Source of the DNA: JBAVEL01 sp049587715
Lineage (GTDB): Bacteria; Bacteroidota; Ignavibacteria; UBA10030; UBA6906
Length of the DNA: 16,011 nucleotides
NCBI GenBank assembly: GCA_049587715.1
Contig: JBAVEL010000029.1
Location: forward strand, 1 to 16,011
Reading direction: 5' to 3'
A program made the translations under genes and the position numbers. The notes below the pieces were generated by a model that searched no databases, was not told the DNA's origin, and worked only from the letters and a program-made list of their open reading frames with translations. This document shows, in pieces, positions 15,614-16,011 of this stretch. Position 1 is the first letter of the stretch; each line of letters opens with the position of its first letter.

Positions 15614-16011
15614 ATGGCAATGGAAGGAATGAACCGACCCCTCATACTGGTTACCGGCTCCACCGGTTATATCGGCGGACGTCTTGTTCCACGCCTGCTC
15701 GAGATGGGGTACCGCGTCCGATGCCTGGTGCGCGATCAGGCCCGCGTGCAGGGCCGTCCATGGCAGAGGGACGTCGAGATCGTGGCGGGTGACATCCTCC
15801 AGCCGGATAGTCTCGCTCCAGCCGTGCAGGGAGTGTCCGCCGCGTACTATCTGGTGCACAGTCTGGGGGGGGGTTCCGACTTTCACCGGCGTGACCTGGC
15901 CGCCGCCGGCAATTTCGGCGCCGCAGCCCACGCGGCCGGCATCGGACGCATCATCTTCCTCGGCGCCCTGGCCGGGGCCGCGCCCGGTCTCTCGGAGCAT
16001 TTGCGTTCACG
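15614..16011 (+). CDS. NAD(P)-binding atypical SDR / NAD-dependent epimerase-like protein (5' part)
   Basis: The frame starts after a TAA at 15599-15601 and runs off the window end; 132 codons are visible. The N-terminus is a Rossmann fold: L-I-L-V-T-G-S-T-G-Y-I-G-G-R with the G-x-x-G-x-x-G of extended or atypical SDRs (G15, G18, G21 from the first ATG), then R-C-L-V-R-D, V-A-G-D-I-L, Y-Y-L-V-H-S-L and R-I-I-F-L-G-A-L. The Y-L-V-H-S-(L/M)-G pattern with D-x-x-A-A-x-N-F is typical of SDRs that often carry a C-terminal DUF2867 domain, which would lie outside the window. Three in-frame ATGs (15614, 15620, 15629) compete and none has a well-spaced ribosome site; the family N-terminus fits 15629 best, while 15614 is the longest. 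A run of nine G (15865-15873) lies in the coding frame. Substrate unknown. Confidence 0.88.
   Translation, partial: MAMEGMNRPLILVTGSTGYIGGRLVPRLLEMGYRVRCLVRDQARVQGRPWQRDVEIVAGDILQPDSLAPAVQGVSAAYYLVHSLGGGSDFHRRDLAAAGNFGAAAHAAGIGRIIFLGALAGAAPGLSEHLRS

Overview
The window is GC-rich throughout (about two thirds G+C by eye, not computed). It comes from a bacterium that secretes proteins through a type IX secretion system (T9SS). Four of its eight genes encode secreted proteins ending in the same T9SS type A sorting domain: Y-P-N-P-F-N-P/A, then a beta-rich tail with V-Y-D-x-L-G-R-like and L-A-S-G-x-Y-F-x-R-L-like motifs, closing on K/R-x-V-L-L-K/R. That signal is confined to the Fibrobacteres-Chlorobi-Bacteroidetes (FCB) superphylum and related candidate phyla. 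Combined with the high G+C it suggests a high-GC FCB-group lineage (Rhodothermia-like, Ignavibacteria-like, or a candidate phylum such as Eisenbacteria or Latescibacteria) rather than a gut Bacteroides. I cannot be more precise.

Layout, left to right. (1) 1-993: 3' end of a secreted protein with an Ig-like domain, a CBM4/9-like jelly roll and a T9SS tail. (2) 994-1490: gene-free, GC-rich, with several hairpins. (3) 1491-7550: a 2019-residue surface protein with signal peptide, LamG-like domain, four about 215-residue units each made of four 'DQF' modules, three SdrD-B-like calcium-binding domains, an SBBP-type beta-propeller, a poly-Glu linker and a T9SS tail. Part of it is a 966-bp tandem repeat with exact period. 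(4) 7551-7930: gene-free region between convergent genes, with a strong UUCG-capped hairpin. (5) 7931-10669, minus strand: secreted family GH31 alpha-glucosidase or transglucosylase with both catalytic aspartates and a T9SS tail. (6) 10670-10812: divergent promoter region. (7) 10813-13900: two genes 13 nt apart, a small proline-rich lipoprotein and a large Asp-box (BNR/sortilin-like) beta-propeller with a T9SS tail. (8) 14059 to the end: three genes of a different character, a pirin, a WrbA-type quinone reductase and the start of an NAD(P)-binding SDR. These are cytoplasmic redox or electrophile-stress functions, and the pirin gene is visibly less GC-rich than its neighbours.

Functionally, the left 13.9 kb looks like a cell-surface cargo locus: adhesion or display proteins and one glucan-active enzyme sent out by a T9SS encoded elsewhere. 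The right end is an unrelated housekeeping or stress cluster. The most unusual object is the nested-repeat protein at 1491-7550. I see no tRNA, rRNA, CRISPR array, insertion sequence or phage gene.
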